A stretch of DNA of 64,000 nucleotides from Hypoxylon rubiginosum (taxonomy: Eukaryota; Ascomycota; Sordariomycetes; Xylariales; Hypoxylaceae): NCBI GenBank assembly GCA_902806565.1, contig CADCXA010000021.1:496001-560000 (forward strand). The letters are read 5' to 3'. Positions 12,001-29,400 of this stretch are shown one piece after another (position 1 is the stretch's first letter; each line of letters opens with the position of its first letter). The position numbers were made by a program, and so were the translations under genes. The notes under the pieces are model-generated. The model saw nothing but the letters and a program-made list of their open reading frames with translations, ran no database searches and was not told the origin of the DNA.

Positions 12001-14534
12001 ACCGGACAGACGGGAGTCACCACCAGTTCCACCGCTGGCACAGGGGTATCTCCACTAACATCATCCGGTATTGCGTCTGGGTCGATAATTCCAAGTGGGA
12101 GCCAGACAACACAGAGCTTCAATGGTTCTCAGACGGTTCCTTTCCCCATGACCAACTCAACTTCACCTGTTGCAGGTCCAACGGGACAACCCATAAGTTC
12201 AAGTGGTAGTCCAGTGTCTCCTACACCTTCGGTTCCTTTTCCTCTATCAAATTCCACATTCCCATTCTCCGGGCCGACAAGTACCTATCCCACCGGAGCA
12301 ACTGGGATATCGAGCGCTAGTAGCTCTTCCGCACCCTTCCCGTTGTCGAATGCCACGGTACCTACCATATCCGGATCTACAGGAAGCCGAGTGCCAACAG
12401 GTCCCGGTCCGATATCTTTGAGCTCGACACCTGAGCCTACAGGGCCGTTGACAAATTCAACCGTCCCTCCTGGAAGCTTCACCTCCGGAAGCACGAGTGC
12501 AACAGTAAACCCGAGCACGGGAGTTTCTGGTAGCGCTACTTCTCAAGCTTCAGGTACATCCGCTCCGTTTCCCATGTCGAATTCTACAAATATCCCAAGC
12601 GGCACCATAGAACCATCGGGCATCACCTCAACAGGAACCACGAATCTACCAAGCGGTTCTTCAATCCCCGTCGGTTCTTCCAATGCATCCTTGCCATTCA
12701 CTGTGACGCCGTACACAGCGGGGTCAAGCACCGGCTCAGGTATCTCATCGGCTCCCCAGTCGGTAATGTCGACACCGCCATTTCCGCTGTCGAATTCGAC
12801 AGGCAGTTTAGGACCAACCGTCTCGTCCAATGGGCCATCAGGACAATCCAGTGGTGTATCGGGCTCAAGTTCAATTACAAGTCTAGCAACCACGACCGGT
12901 ACTGAATCTATCTCCAACACCATTACATCTGAGATTATGTCTTCAGTTGTCAGTGGTTCGGCCTCAGGTACGGGACACCTTACATCGTCATCAGAGCTAT
13001 CAGCTCCTTTCTCCTTGACAAATGCCACAGCATCCCCCAGTCCCACTGCCCCGTCGAGTGGTACTGCCATTTCACGTACCGAGTCCGTCCCGACGTCAAA
13101 TTCTGTTGGAATTAGTAGTGGGTCTAGCCTGTCATCTGGAATATCCCAGACTCTGCCTCCGTTCCCCGTTTCGAACTCTACTGTTCCATCGGGACCGACC
13201 TCTTCAATCAGCCAGCCCGTTAGTACGAGTAGCGAGAGCGGCTTTGGAAGCACCTCGAGCCTTAGTGCTAGTGAGACCAAATCTCCTGTCAGCACCCTAA
13301 GCTCCGTTTCGTATTCATTGTCAAACACGACGACATTTTCTGGACCTTCCGCAAGCGGCTCTGCCGGACAGCCAACGGTAGTCAGTACTCAAGTGACGTC
13401 TCAGGCGACAGCCTCACTGAGCAGTGGTCCTCCTAGCTCGACAGTCCAATCTATATCGGGCTCGGTACCATTCCCTCTATCGAACAGTACCGCATTTTCT
13501 GGGTCTGCTACGGGTTCCCCCTCAGGGCCGAGCGAGACCTCAGCTCCTCTACCGACTGCATCTGGAACGACTGCATCTCCAGTGACACCATCGGAATCCT
13601 CAGGTCAATCATCCGCCGGGAACAGTATCAGCTCCAACTCGACCGCTATTTCGACTGCAACGACTGGTGTGACAACAGGTCAACCATCCTCGGTTAGCTT
13701 GTCCATCACGAGTTCGAGTACTGCGTCCTACCCCTTTCTCAACTCTACCATATCGGCAGGACCTACGGCGCCGATCCCGTTGTCGTCGGGTGCATCCACC
13801 ACCGAGCCAACTCAGGGTGGACAGAGCATTCCTCCTGGGACTACCACATCTTCGGTCTCCGGCATTTCGACTTCGGCACCATATACAGATACCTGCACCG
13901 AGGAGCCTCCTCCTACTACCTATGTGCCCGACACAACTTGCACAGAGAGCGAGACTCCCTTCATCCCCATCGACACAACCTGTAGCGAGAGCACAATAAC
14001 TCAGTCAGGCTCCGTAACAACCTTGACGTTTTCAAGCACTCTGATCTCATCAAGTGCCCAAGCTGCTACCGGTTATCCCTCACCGCCGTACCCAACAACA
14101 TTGTCCAAAGAAAGTATGTCTTCTCTAGCAGCATCAACTAATGCAGAAGTCTCGGCAGGTAAGCAATCAAGAATCACAAGAGTGCATAGCGTTCAATACT
14201 GACTTGTATAACAGCAAATGCAACATCATTTGGTGGTGGCGGTTCCCCGACCACCTTCCGGACGTCGACCACGGCACCTGGCGAGCCATTCAACAGCACT
14301 AGCATCAGCGTTGATGCTACTTCTAGCATTGCTTCGTCAGACAGCTCACCCTCAATGGCAGGACTCTCTACTCCTATGCCAGACAGGGACCACTGGCATA
14401 CGCCACCGGTTGATCCTACACCTACTATGCTCGCGGGGCGAGGTGCGACGCGCGGTGGCGTAGGAGGTGGCTGGCACCAGTATGTCCGCAGCTTATTTTC
14501 AAACGACGATAGTGAGAAGGAGAAGGCCCAATAA
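9100..14534 (+). CDS. Secreted Ser/Thr-rich mucin-like cell-surface protein
   Basis: Exons 9100-9460, 9513-9808, 9901-14158, 14215-14534; 1,744 residues, phases consistent. Residues 1-25 are a signal peptide (ending near GSKA/VPG). Then comes a short Tyr/Pro-rich module (NRGAYDYPTPTYGGYGYPPPPP), followed by about 1,500 residues of Ser, Thr, Pro, Gly and Val. Inside it a degenerate motif, [FY]P[LVM][ST]N[ST]T, recurs about 20 times at roughly 40-80 residue spacing, each carrying an N-glycosylation sequon. Near the C-terminus is a cysteine module (CTEEPPPTTY, TTCTESETP, TTCSES). The tail (WHQYVRSLFSNDDSEKEKAQ) is charged, with no hydrophobic GPI signal and no membrane segment, so it is probably secreted or wall-trapped and heavily O-mannosylated. 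Specific role unknown; adhesion or wall shielding is inference. Introns 2 and 3 are supported by in-frame stops inside them. Confidence 0.82.
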
Positions 14535-18089
<3,555 letters not shown>

Positions 18090-18650
18090 ATCCGGCCAGG
18101 CTTGTACGAATTCTCCTCTAGGGTTTATGAAGGATTTCATGGGTGGTAAGGGGCATCTCGGTGATGGGTAAAGGAAGAAATATGATAAGACGTGCGATTT
18201 TGCGCACCGAGGTGAGCTGGAGTTAAACATGGGCCTACACTAGAACTCTAGCCATATTAGAGTAGAAAATTAGACGTGTATTGATTCTACGACTAGGTCT
18301 CGTTCCAATACGGAGGTTGCTTATATATATGTCTCTCCTTTTCTTTATCGAACTTGCGGGGTAGATGAATCGGATAGTCTGTCCTAACCGTGAGAGGAGA
18401 AAGGAACTTGTCTTGTGAAATTAAAGTAAGTGACAGTATATTTAACATATTAACACTACTGAAGCTGATCTTAAGCTTGAATCTATGCTTAAGGGTTGTC
18501 CATCTCTTTAACCTTACGTTAAGATATATATATGTACCTGGGTATGCGCCATCGGAATATTCTCACTGGACCGAGCCACCCAGAAAAATTGCGACGAACG
18601 CTGATAATTATAATTTATAAGTTATTATAGACTGTAGAATTACAGAGAGT
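18090..18650. other. 3' flank of ATP sulfurylase, grading into AT-rich DNA
   Basis: No gene. G+C declines stepwise from about 18,230; after about 18,640 nearly all C and G are lost. The 76-codon open frame at 18390-18620 is AT-drift sequence without coding features. Confidence 0.6.
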
Positions 18651-20244
18651 CGATTCCGTTCTATTATATAAAAATAAAGATATTCTTTAATATTTAACCT
18701 TTCTCTATGTATTTTTAAAGGTTATTTTAAATATATTAGAATATTAAAATACTAGCTATATAACCTAGTTATGTAAACACGGCCAGGAGAAAAACTATAG
18801 GTTTTTTTTTAAATTATATAAATATTTTATTATTATATTATATTAACTTCATATAATTTAAATTAATTAAAATTTATTTATAAAAATATAAAATAAAAAT
18901 TATAAAACTAATATTTAATTATTAAGTTTATTATTTTTTATTAAAATTTTTTATTAATTTATATTATTTTTTTTTAATTAATATATTTATATTAACTATT
19001 TTATTTATATTTTATATTTTATATTTATATTTATATTTATTTTTTTTAAACTTTTATTTAAATTTTATTATTTCTTTTTTTAAAAATTTTTTAATTAGTA
19101 ACTATTATTTTTTTTAATTATTAAAATATTATTATATTTATATTTATTAAAATTTTATTTATTATTAATTTAAATGTTATTATTATTATTAATAAAATTA
19201 TTAAATAATAAAACTAAATTAATATTTAATTTAAATATAATATTATTAAATATAAATTTAAGTTATTTAGTTTTAATATAAATTAAAATTAATATTAATT
19301 TTATATATTTTACTTTTAGTTTTTTATTAGTTTTAAACTTTTTTTTATAATTATTATTACTAGTTATTAGTTTTAATTTATTTTATTTTTATATAATAAA
19401 AGTTTTTTTATAAAACTAACGGTAAATAATAAAGTTATTATTATTAAATTTTAAATTTAAATCTAAAAAACCTTTTTTTAAAACTAAAAAATAATATTTA
19501 TAATTATTTTTTAATTGTTAATTTTTTAACTTTAAGCTTTTTAATTTCAAGTTTTTTAATTATTAGTTTTTACTTTGTTTTTTCTTTTTTTTTTAATTAT
19601 TTGTTTTTAGTATTTTTATTTATAATTTATATATTTTAATTAAAATTTTTAATGGTTTTTATTTATAGTGTTTATTTTTTTAAAATTTTATTAATAATAA
19701 ATTAAACTTTTAATTTTTTATTACCTTTTTATTTTTAAATAATAAAGTTATTTTATTATATATTAAACTTTAAATAAAACATATAAATATATATTAAAAA
19801 AGTGTTTTTAAAATAAAATAATATTTAATATTATAATAAAGGTTTAAATATAATAAATTTTTATTAATAAAAAATCCTAATAAATTTAATATATAAATTT
19901 ATAATATATATAACTTATTTAATTTATTATTTTTATCTTTATTTTTTTTTAATATTATAATTATATAATTATAATTAAATAAGTAATAAATATTATTTTA
20001 AATTATTATTTAATTTTTATTATTATTAAAAAAATTATTTATATTTAAAAATAAAGTTATAAAGTTTTATATATAATAGTTATTAAATTAAATTAAATAT
20101 ATTTTTAATATAATATAAGTTATTTTAATTTTAATTAACGTTTTTATAAAATAATAAATCTTAGTTAAAAAGTTATAATTATTTATTAATTTTTTTAAGT
20201 TTATTATAATTTTAATAATTAAAACTTATAAAAGTGTTTTTTTA

Positions 20245-20319
20245 TTATTTAAAGTTAATTTATTTAAAGTTAATTTATTTAAAATTAGTTTATTTAAGGT
20301 TAGCTTATTTATAGTTAAT
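20245..20319. repeat. 15-bp tandem repeat, five units, within RIP block
   Basis: Five consecutive 15-bp units: TTATTTAAAGTTAAT twice, then TTATTTAAAATTAGT, TTATTTAAGGTTAGC and TTATTTATAGTTAAT. They differ mostly by G/A and C/T, as expected if one minisatellite was then RIP-mutated. The period is five codons and the plus frame reads LFKVN-like pentapeptides without stops. Confidence 0.8.
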
Positions 20320-22490
20320 TTATTATATTTATATTTTAAACTTATTATTTTTTTTTATAATAAAAGTAAAATAATAAGTATTATTTATTAATTAAAATTT
20401 AAATAAAAAATATAATTATTTATTAATATTATTTTATTAGTAAATTTAAATAATTATTATAATATTATAATAAAAAAATATTTAATATTATTTATTAATT
20501 AGATTTATTAATAATTATTAAATAATAAAATCTTATAATTAAATATAATAAATGGTTTGTTTTTAAAAGTTTTTAAGATATAAAAATTATATTTATTTTT
20601 ATATATTTATAATATATTAGTATTTTTTTTTATTGTTAAATATTAATAATTACTAATAATAATAATATAAATAATATAAACTATTTTATAATTAACATTA
20701 AAAGTTATATTAAAATAATTTAAAAAGTTAAAATTAAATAATAATTTTATTTTTAAGTATTTTAAATAATATATATTAAATTTATATTATAATTATATAT
20801 ATAAATTATATAAAAACAATTTATAAATTAAATAATATAATTTATTAATATTATTTATTTTTAAATATATAAATATAATATATATAAATTTAAATATATA
20901 TAAATAATAAAAAGTTATATTTATTATAATATAAATAAAGTTAAAAGAATTTATTTATATAAATTATTTAAATATTTAAATAATAAGTTATTTTAAAATT
21001 TAAAATATTAATAATTTGTTATTTATTTATATATATAAGTAAGTTATATAATATATAGTTAATTTTTTATTTTTTATTTTAGTATTTATTTTTTATTAAT
21101 ATATTTTCTATTAATATAAAATATAAAATAAATTTAAAAAAGAAATTTACAGTTACTACGTTTTTTAATAATAATAATAATATATTTAATTAAATTTAAA
21201 AAGTTATTTATATTTTTTATTTTAAATATAATTTATTATATATATTAATTATTTTATATATTATTAATAATAATAAGCTTTATTATTTATTATTTTATAA
21301 AATTTATATAATTATTATTAAAAATATTTAAAATAATATTAAAAATATATAAAAATTATACTTTTTTTTATTTATTAATTAAATTGTTTTTTATTTGTTA
21401 ATATTTTAAAATGGTTTAATTAATATTAAGATTTATTATTTTTATATTTTTTATAAAAACCATGTAAATATAAATTATATATTTAAATATTATAATTAAT
21501 TTTAAATATTATATATATATATTTATATTAATTATTTTTATTATAATTAATATATTATATTTAATAATTTTCTTTTAAAAGTATTAGTTTTTTTTTTATA
21601 AGAATATATTTAAGTAATAAAAAAATATATATATTAATAATTTATTTAATTATATTAATTTTAAACTTAATTTTAATTATAATTATTACGTTTTTATATT
21701 ATAATTAATAAGGTTAAAAAACAATTATATTATATTTAAAATTACGAATTTTTAATTATTAGTTAATTAAATATATATATATTTTATAAAAAATTTATTA
21801 AATATTATTTATATTTTTTTTTTTAATTATATGTTTTTTTCTTAAGATTTTTATTATATTTAAAATAAAAATTATATTGTTATTTATTTAAAGTTAAACC
21901 TTAAATAAAAAAATAAATTTTATTTAATATTATATATTTTTTAATTATTAATTAAATATTATAATATAAATATTAAAATATATATGTTATTTTATAATTG
22001 TTTTTTTTATTTAATTTTTTATATTTTAATTAAACTTTTATTTATTTGTTTTATTTAGGTTTTATTTATTAAAAAAGTAATTAAAATATTTAATAATAAT
22101 ATTTTTTATTAAAAATATTTTATTATTTTTTTTAAATATAAAAGTTTTTATAATAAATAATTTATATAATAAATAATAATAATAAAATAACTTTTTAATT
22201 TTAAAATAAAAGTTATTAATATTAAAAAAGTTAATTAGAAATATAATATTAATAAAGTTTTATAAGATATAAATAAAAAAAAAAAAAAATTTATAAATAA
22301 AGTTAAAAAAAAATAAATATAAATAAAGTTAAAAAAAAAAGTAATATTAAGTATTTAAATAAATGTTTAATTTATTTAATATATATTAAATAAATAAAAT
22401 TTAATAATAATAATAATTTTAAGTATTTTTTTTAAAAATATTATTATAAAAAATTAATATTTTTAATATATATTAAGTAATTTAAACTTA

Positions 22491-22509
22491 TTAATAATAA
22501 TAATAATAG

Positions 22510-22540
<31 letters not shown>

Positions 22541-22557
22541 AGTAATAATAATAATAG
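22491..22557. repeat. AAT trinucleotide microsatellite
   Basis: Run of TAA/AAT units with occasional G (AATAGT) interruptions. Confidence 0.75.
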
Positions 22558-25500
22558 TTTTAACTTTTTCTTTTTTAGTGATTTAAATAATAACTTTTAA
22601 TTTAATTAAAAAAAAAAAACTAAACTTTGTTTTTTATATTTAAATATTAAAATTAAGTTTATATTATTTTATTTATTTATTAATTCTAATTTTATTCCGA
22701 AGTTATTTATATTTATATTTAATTTAATAAATAATAATAATTAAAGTTTAAGTTATTATAAAAATTATTTTATTTTAATTATTTTTTATATAGTTTTTAT
22801 TAATATTAAGTTTTTTATTAATATTAATTTTAAAATTAATTATAAAGTTGTTTTTAAACGTGTTTATAATAATTATATTTATTAAGAGGTTTAATTTTTT
22901 TTAATATTTTATTTATAAAAAATTAAGCTTCTTTTAATATATTATAATTAAAAAAGGTTAGATTTTTTTTTATATATTATTTTTTTATATATACGATTTA
23001 TAATATTTTTTAAATAAATGTTTTTATAAAAATAATATTTTATAAAATATATATATATAAATAAAAAGAAAATAATTTAATAAATTAGTTTATTATTTTA
23101 TATATTATTTAATAAAAATTCTAAATTAATATTTTTTTATATTTTTAAAATATAAGATTTTTTTTATATTATAATTTTATAATATAAAATTAAAAACGTT
23201 TAATTAAATAATTTTTACTTATTTAAATTAATACCAGTTAATTTTATAATTATAATTTATTTAAAATCTTTATTTTTTTTATTATTTTATATGTATTTTA
23301 AACCGGTTTATTTTTAATATATAACGTGTATTTAATTATTATATGTTTTTTTAAATTATTATTAAAACGTGATTTATATAATATTAATTTTAAATTATTT
23401 GGTATTTTTTTTATTTATTTAATTTAAATAATTATCTAGTTTAAACCTTTAGATTTTATAAATTTTTATAATTATTTTTAATTAATATTATTTAAATTTA
23501 TATAGTTTATAAGATTTTTTTTTAACTTATAAAAAATATTTTCTAAAAGATTTTATTAATTTTAAAAAACCTTTTAATTTTATTTTAGTTTTTTTATATT
23601 ATAAAAACGGTATTTATAATAACTGTTATTATTAAGTTAAAAAAATAATTTTATAGTTTTATAAGTTAAAATAATAATAATTAATACGTTGGTTTTTATT
23701 TATTAAGTTTATTATTTTATAATATAAACCGTTTTAACTTTTTTAAGTTTAATTAAAAATAAATACTGGTTTTAAATTAAAATAAGTTAAATTATTTTTT
23801 AGTTTTATTTTATATTTTTCAGATTTTTTATTATATTAATAAAAATAATAATTATTTTATATTAAAAGATAATAAAAATTTAATTAAATATATATAGTGG
23901 GTTTTAACTAAAATTAAAAAAATAAAAATAAGTAATATTATAGTTTTAATATTTAATAATTTATATATATATTAAGTTTTATTATTTTTTTAAATAAATA
24001 TTTTATTAATAATTTAATAGTTTATTATTAAATAAATTTTTTCGTTAAATATATAATATAAAAACCAGGTTTATTACTATAAAAAAATCAAGTTAAATAA
24101 AACATTAATTATTAATTATAAAAATAAATTTATATTAATTTTCTTTAATTAATTTAAAAGTTTTAATTATTATTAGTTATTTATATATAAATATATAATA
24201 TTATTTTATTTTTAAAGTAAAATTATATTAATTATAAAATAAATAATAATAAATTTTAATATTATATTATTTTATTTAATTATTTTAATAATATATATAT
24301 TTGTTATTATTATAATAATATTAAAAGTAAATACTTTTATTAATTTAATATATAATATATAAATATTAATAAACTTAAATAATAATAATTAACTTTTTTA
24401 ATAGCTATTAATAAACACGTTAAAATAAGTAACATATTAATTAATATTTTTATATTAATTTTAATTTTTTTTTAATATAATTTTCTATTATTAATAACTA
24501 AAAAAAATGTAAAACTTATAACAAAATAAAAGTTAATTAACACTTATTTATTTAAAATAATTAAAATAATTTATAGTTTATTATTTTAATTATTTAATAT
24601 AATAAAAAAAATAAAATAATTAAAATATAATAGAATTTTTTATTTTAAAAAATGAAAATAAGTTAAATAATTAATTAAAAACGTTTTATATATATATTAA
24701 ATATAATATTATTTATAGTATTTTCTTTTAATTATTTATTAATTCTTATAAAATTTTAAAATATATAATATTTAATAACTTATTAGATTTTATTTTTAAT
24801 ATTTTTAAAATTTTTAATTTTTAAATAAACTTAACTTTTAATATAATTATATAAAATTATTTTTATAATTTATTTATAATTATAATAAAATAAATTAATA
24901 TTAAAAATTATTATTTAAATTATATAAATAACTAGTTTTTATTATTTTAAATTAATTTAACTTTTAATAAAATATATTTTATTTTATTAAATAATTTACT
25001 AAAAATTTTAGTTTTTATATTATATTTATTAAATTAAATTATAATTATTTAAATATTATTATAAAAATTTTAATTAAAATTTAAATTATATAATATTATA
25101 ATAAAAAAACTAACTTTTAATTTTAGTTTAACCGGTGATATTTTTTTTAGTTATAAAGTTTAAATTATTTTAATTAATATTTTTTCAACTTATTAATTAT
25201 TTATTTTAATAAATTTATTTATTAAAAAGTATTTTTATTTTTTTTAAAAATATTAAATAATAAATTATTATTAACTTTTTATATAAACATGTTATATATA
25301 AATAAAATAAACTTAAAAGTAAAAACGTTTAAATTATATAACGTATTATTTAAAACTTTTTTTAAATAAATATAATTATAAAAATTTTTAATATTATTAA
25401 ATATTTTTATTATATTAAATAATAATATTAATTTATTAATTTTAAAGTTATAAAAAATTATTTAAAGTTATTATAAAAACTTTATATTTTTTATATTATT

Positions 25501-26341
25501 TTATTAAACCTTTATATTTTTCGTTAAATATAATTTTTAAAATTTAAACTATAAAAATAAATTTTATAAATAAATATTAATAATTTATTTTATTTGAAAA
25601 ATATTATTATTATAAGTTTTAAAAAAATTATTATAAGAAATTTTTAATGAATTTTTTATTATATACCTTTATATTATATTAACCTTATATTATATTTAAA
25701 TTAAATAATAAGGAATTAAGGTTTTTATTATATTTATTTAATTAGTTAAATTTATTTAGTTTTTTAATTAGATGTATTTATTTTAATAGGTTTTATTACT
25801 TATTATTAGTTATTTAGGCTTTTATTTTTAACCTTAATTCTTTAATTATTAATTTAAAAGTATATATAAAAAAGTGTAACTTAAATTAAAAGTTTTATAT
25901 AATTAAAAAGATTTTAATAATATTAATTATTAATTAACGTAAAGTTTAATAATATAAGATTAATAAGTTATTTAAATTTAAATTAAATAAGGATTTTAAA
26001 TAAAAAAACATATTTAATATATAATAATAACTTAATAATTATTTTATTAAAAAGGTTATATAAATCTTATATAAATAAGATTTTAATTTAGTTTAAATAT
26101 AAAGTAATTTAAAAATTAAATTTATAATTTAATTAATTAAATTTTTAATAATATAATGGTAAATTAATTTATTTATATGTAATTTTTTTTATAATTTTTA
26201 TAATTTATATAGCTTTTATAAAAATCTTAAATTTAAGTTTATATAAAAATATTTTTTTTATAATTTATAAATTATCTTTTTAAATAAATATTAACAATTT
26301 AAATTTAATTAATTTTTATATATTGTTATATCTTATAAAAA

Positions 26342-26460
26342 AATTCCACGGCTAACAAAATAAACCCTGGAAAAAAAAGCCATGTATCTAAGCTCCTTAA
26401 AGTTTATAAAAAGCCGTAACTTGGATATATGGTTTTTTTTTTCAGGGCGGCTATGGAATT
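26342..26460. mobile_element. 119-bp inverted-repeat element (MITE- or foldback-like) inside RIP block
   Basis: Starts AATTCCACGGCT and ends with the inverted counterpart AGCC..TATGGAATT. The left arm (ACCCTGG, eight A, GCCATGTATCTAAG) pairs with the reverse complement of the right arm (CCCTGA, A-run, CCATATATCCAAG). Mismatches between arms are transitions; the left arm has about nine extra bases (26355-26363). Its G+C is clearly above the flanking DNA, so it was inserted after RIP or escaped it. No clear target duplication could be fixed in the AT-rich flank. It could also be a surviving piece of a longer element. Confidence 0.55.
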
Positions 26461-29400
26461 TTAATTTTAATTTTTTTTTAATTATAAATAAAATTTATAT
26501 AAAGTTTTTTTTAAATAAAATAAACATTTTATTAAATAAAAATTAATTTTTTTATATATTATATAATATTTTATAAACTATTTTAAATATATATTTATAT
26601 TATATAATAATTTTATTTTAAATAATTAATAATATTTATTAAAAAAAATTTATTTTTATTAATTTTTTTTAAACATTATATATTAAATTATTATTTAAAA
26701 TAATAAAAATTTTAAACTATAAATAAATAGTTTTTTTACTAAGTAATAAAAACGTTATAATATTAAATAAAATTATATATAATATAATTTTTTTTTTAAT
26801 TAATAATAATAATAAAACATTAAATATAAAAAGGTTTTTTTAGTTTTAACTAAGTTTTATAAGTAAAAATATATAAAAAAAAAATTTTATTTAATAATTA
26901 TTATAATAATATTATATATAATATATTAATTATTATTTAATATTAAAAACGTTTTATTATATAAGCTTATTTTAATATTATAATTATAATTTAATTTTTT
27001 TTTAAATAAACGATTAATATAAATCTTTTTTTAATTAAATTAAAATAAAAAAAGGTTTATTTTATTTTAATTTTTTAAACTTATAATAATTATTTTAATT
27101 AAATATAAACTATAATTTAAATAAATAGTTTTAATTAAATTAAATAAGTTTTATATTTTATTAAATACCTATATTAAATTATTATATATAAATTTTTAAA
27201 ATTTATTTTAAATATAAATTAAATTTTAAATATTATTTTTTTATAAAATATATATAAAAACGGTTTTTAACTAACCGTTAATTAAAAATACCTACGTTTT
27301 TTTAAAAAAATTCTCCTAGTAATTATTATTTTTTAAAAAACTTTAAACCTAATAAATATTTTAAAATATTAAATATTAAATATTATTATATTTTATTAAA
27401 TTAAATTAACTTTTAATTTTAAAAATTAAAATAAAAAATATTTATAAATAAAATCTTTTATTAACTTTTAAATAAATAAAATATATTTAATTAAACTTTT
27501 TTATTATTTTTTATTTATATTTTAATTTTTTTTTTTTTATATATTATTAAAATAAACATAAAAAATTTTAATATAAAACATTTTAATTATTTTTATAGAT
27601 TTTATTATATTTAAATTACGTTATAAAAGTTATATAATTTTATTTTAAAATTTTTATTATTAACTTAAAGTTATTTTTAATATAATATTTTATTTTATTT
27701 TTCCTTTTTAAATAAATAACTAAAAATTAAATAAATAAATATATATTATAAATTAAAAATTTTAAAAAGCAATATATTAATTTATATAATTTAATAAAAC
27801 AATTATATAAATATTTATTAATTTTATCGTAAAATTAATTTTAATTTTAATTTTATTATAATAATGTTTTTTTTTAATATAAATAAATTATAATTTAATT
27901 ATTACCCTTATAAATATATTTATAAATATATTTAATTATTTTTATAATAATATAAATTTTAATATTAATATACACTTAGTATTTCCGGTTAAAAAAAAAA
28001 TTATACGGTATTATTTAATTATTATTTTATTTTATTAATTTTAAATAACCTAAGATTTTAATATATAGTTTTTATTTATATATTAAATATTTATTTAATT
28101 TAACTATAATTTTAAAATAAAATAACTTTAAAAAATTCTTAGAATAATAATTTTTAATTATATAAAATAATTTTAAATTTATTATATTATAAAATTTATA
28201 TATTATATTAAATAATATTATTTATTATAAAATATTATTTAAATTAATATTAGTTTTTAAAATTTTAACTTATATAATATAATCGATATTTATAAGTTTT
28301 ATAAATTAATTATAATTTAATAATAATAAAAAAATTAAGTAATATATATAAAATAAGTTTTTTTTTTAGTATTTAATTATTTAAATTATATTATAATATT
28401 TATTAAAATAATTTTTTTTTATAATATTATTTAAAAATGTTTTTTATTTTTAATTAAAAATATAAATATTAATATTAAATTAATTATTTATAGTTTAATT
28501 TAAAAGAAACTTATTTTTTATTTTTAGTTAATTTAAATTAATAGTAAAAATAATAAATAATAATTATTAAGTTTTAATAATAATAAAATATAAATTTTTT
28601 ATTATTAATAAATAAAAACAGTAAATATATATTATAGTTAATATTAATTAAATTGATATTTTTAATTAAAATAATATTATAAAAACCATTTTAAAAGGTT
28701 TTTTATAAGTTATTTTATTTATATTTTAATTATTTTAAAGTAATTTATTTTATAATAATTTAAATATTAATTAAATATTATTAAAAAAGTTAATTAAATA
28801 TAAATAAAATTAATATTTTTTATTTATAATTATATAAATAATATTAAAAATATTATTATAAAAATAAGTTTTTTTTTTTATAACTTTTATTATAAAATTA
28901 TATATTTAAATTATAATTAGTTTTTTTATATAGTTATATTAATATATAAATAAATAATATATATATTAAATAATTTATAAAAACATATATATAAAAAAAT
29001 AATATTTTTTTTATAATAATTTATTTAGTTAAAATAATTTCTTTTTATTATTAGCTTTTTTTTTATAGCGTTTAAAATAATACTAATAATATTTTTAATC
29101 TTTAAAAAGTTTTTATATTACCGATTTATATTTTTTTTAAAAATTATATTTAAGTTAAATTTTAATATAAACTAAATTATAAAATTATTTATATTTAAGT
29201 TTTTTAAATTATTCATAGTTTTTTATATTTATTTTTAAGTTATAATATACTTTTTAATATATAGATTATTTATATAGATTTTTTTAAAAAGTTATATTAA
29301 AATATTTAAATTTAAGTTATTATTATTAATAATAAATTAATATTAAATAGTTAATTATAAATCGTAAAAATATAATTAAATATATTTAAACTATTTATTT

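Noticed and set aside
12543..13328. 261-codon minus-strand frame opposite the mucin
   Set aside because: Created by the repetitive Ser/Thr codons of the mucin on the other strand; composition (Val/Glu/Asp/Gly) mirrors it.
18390..18620. 76-codon frame at the edge of the RIP block
   Set aside because: Low-complexity AT-drift sequence without conserved features.
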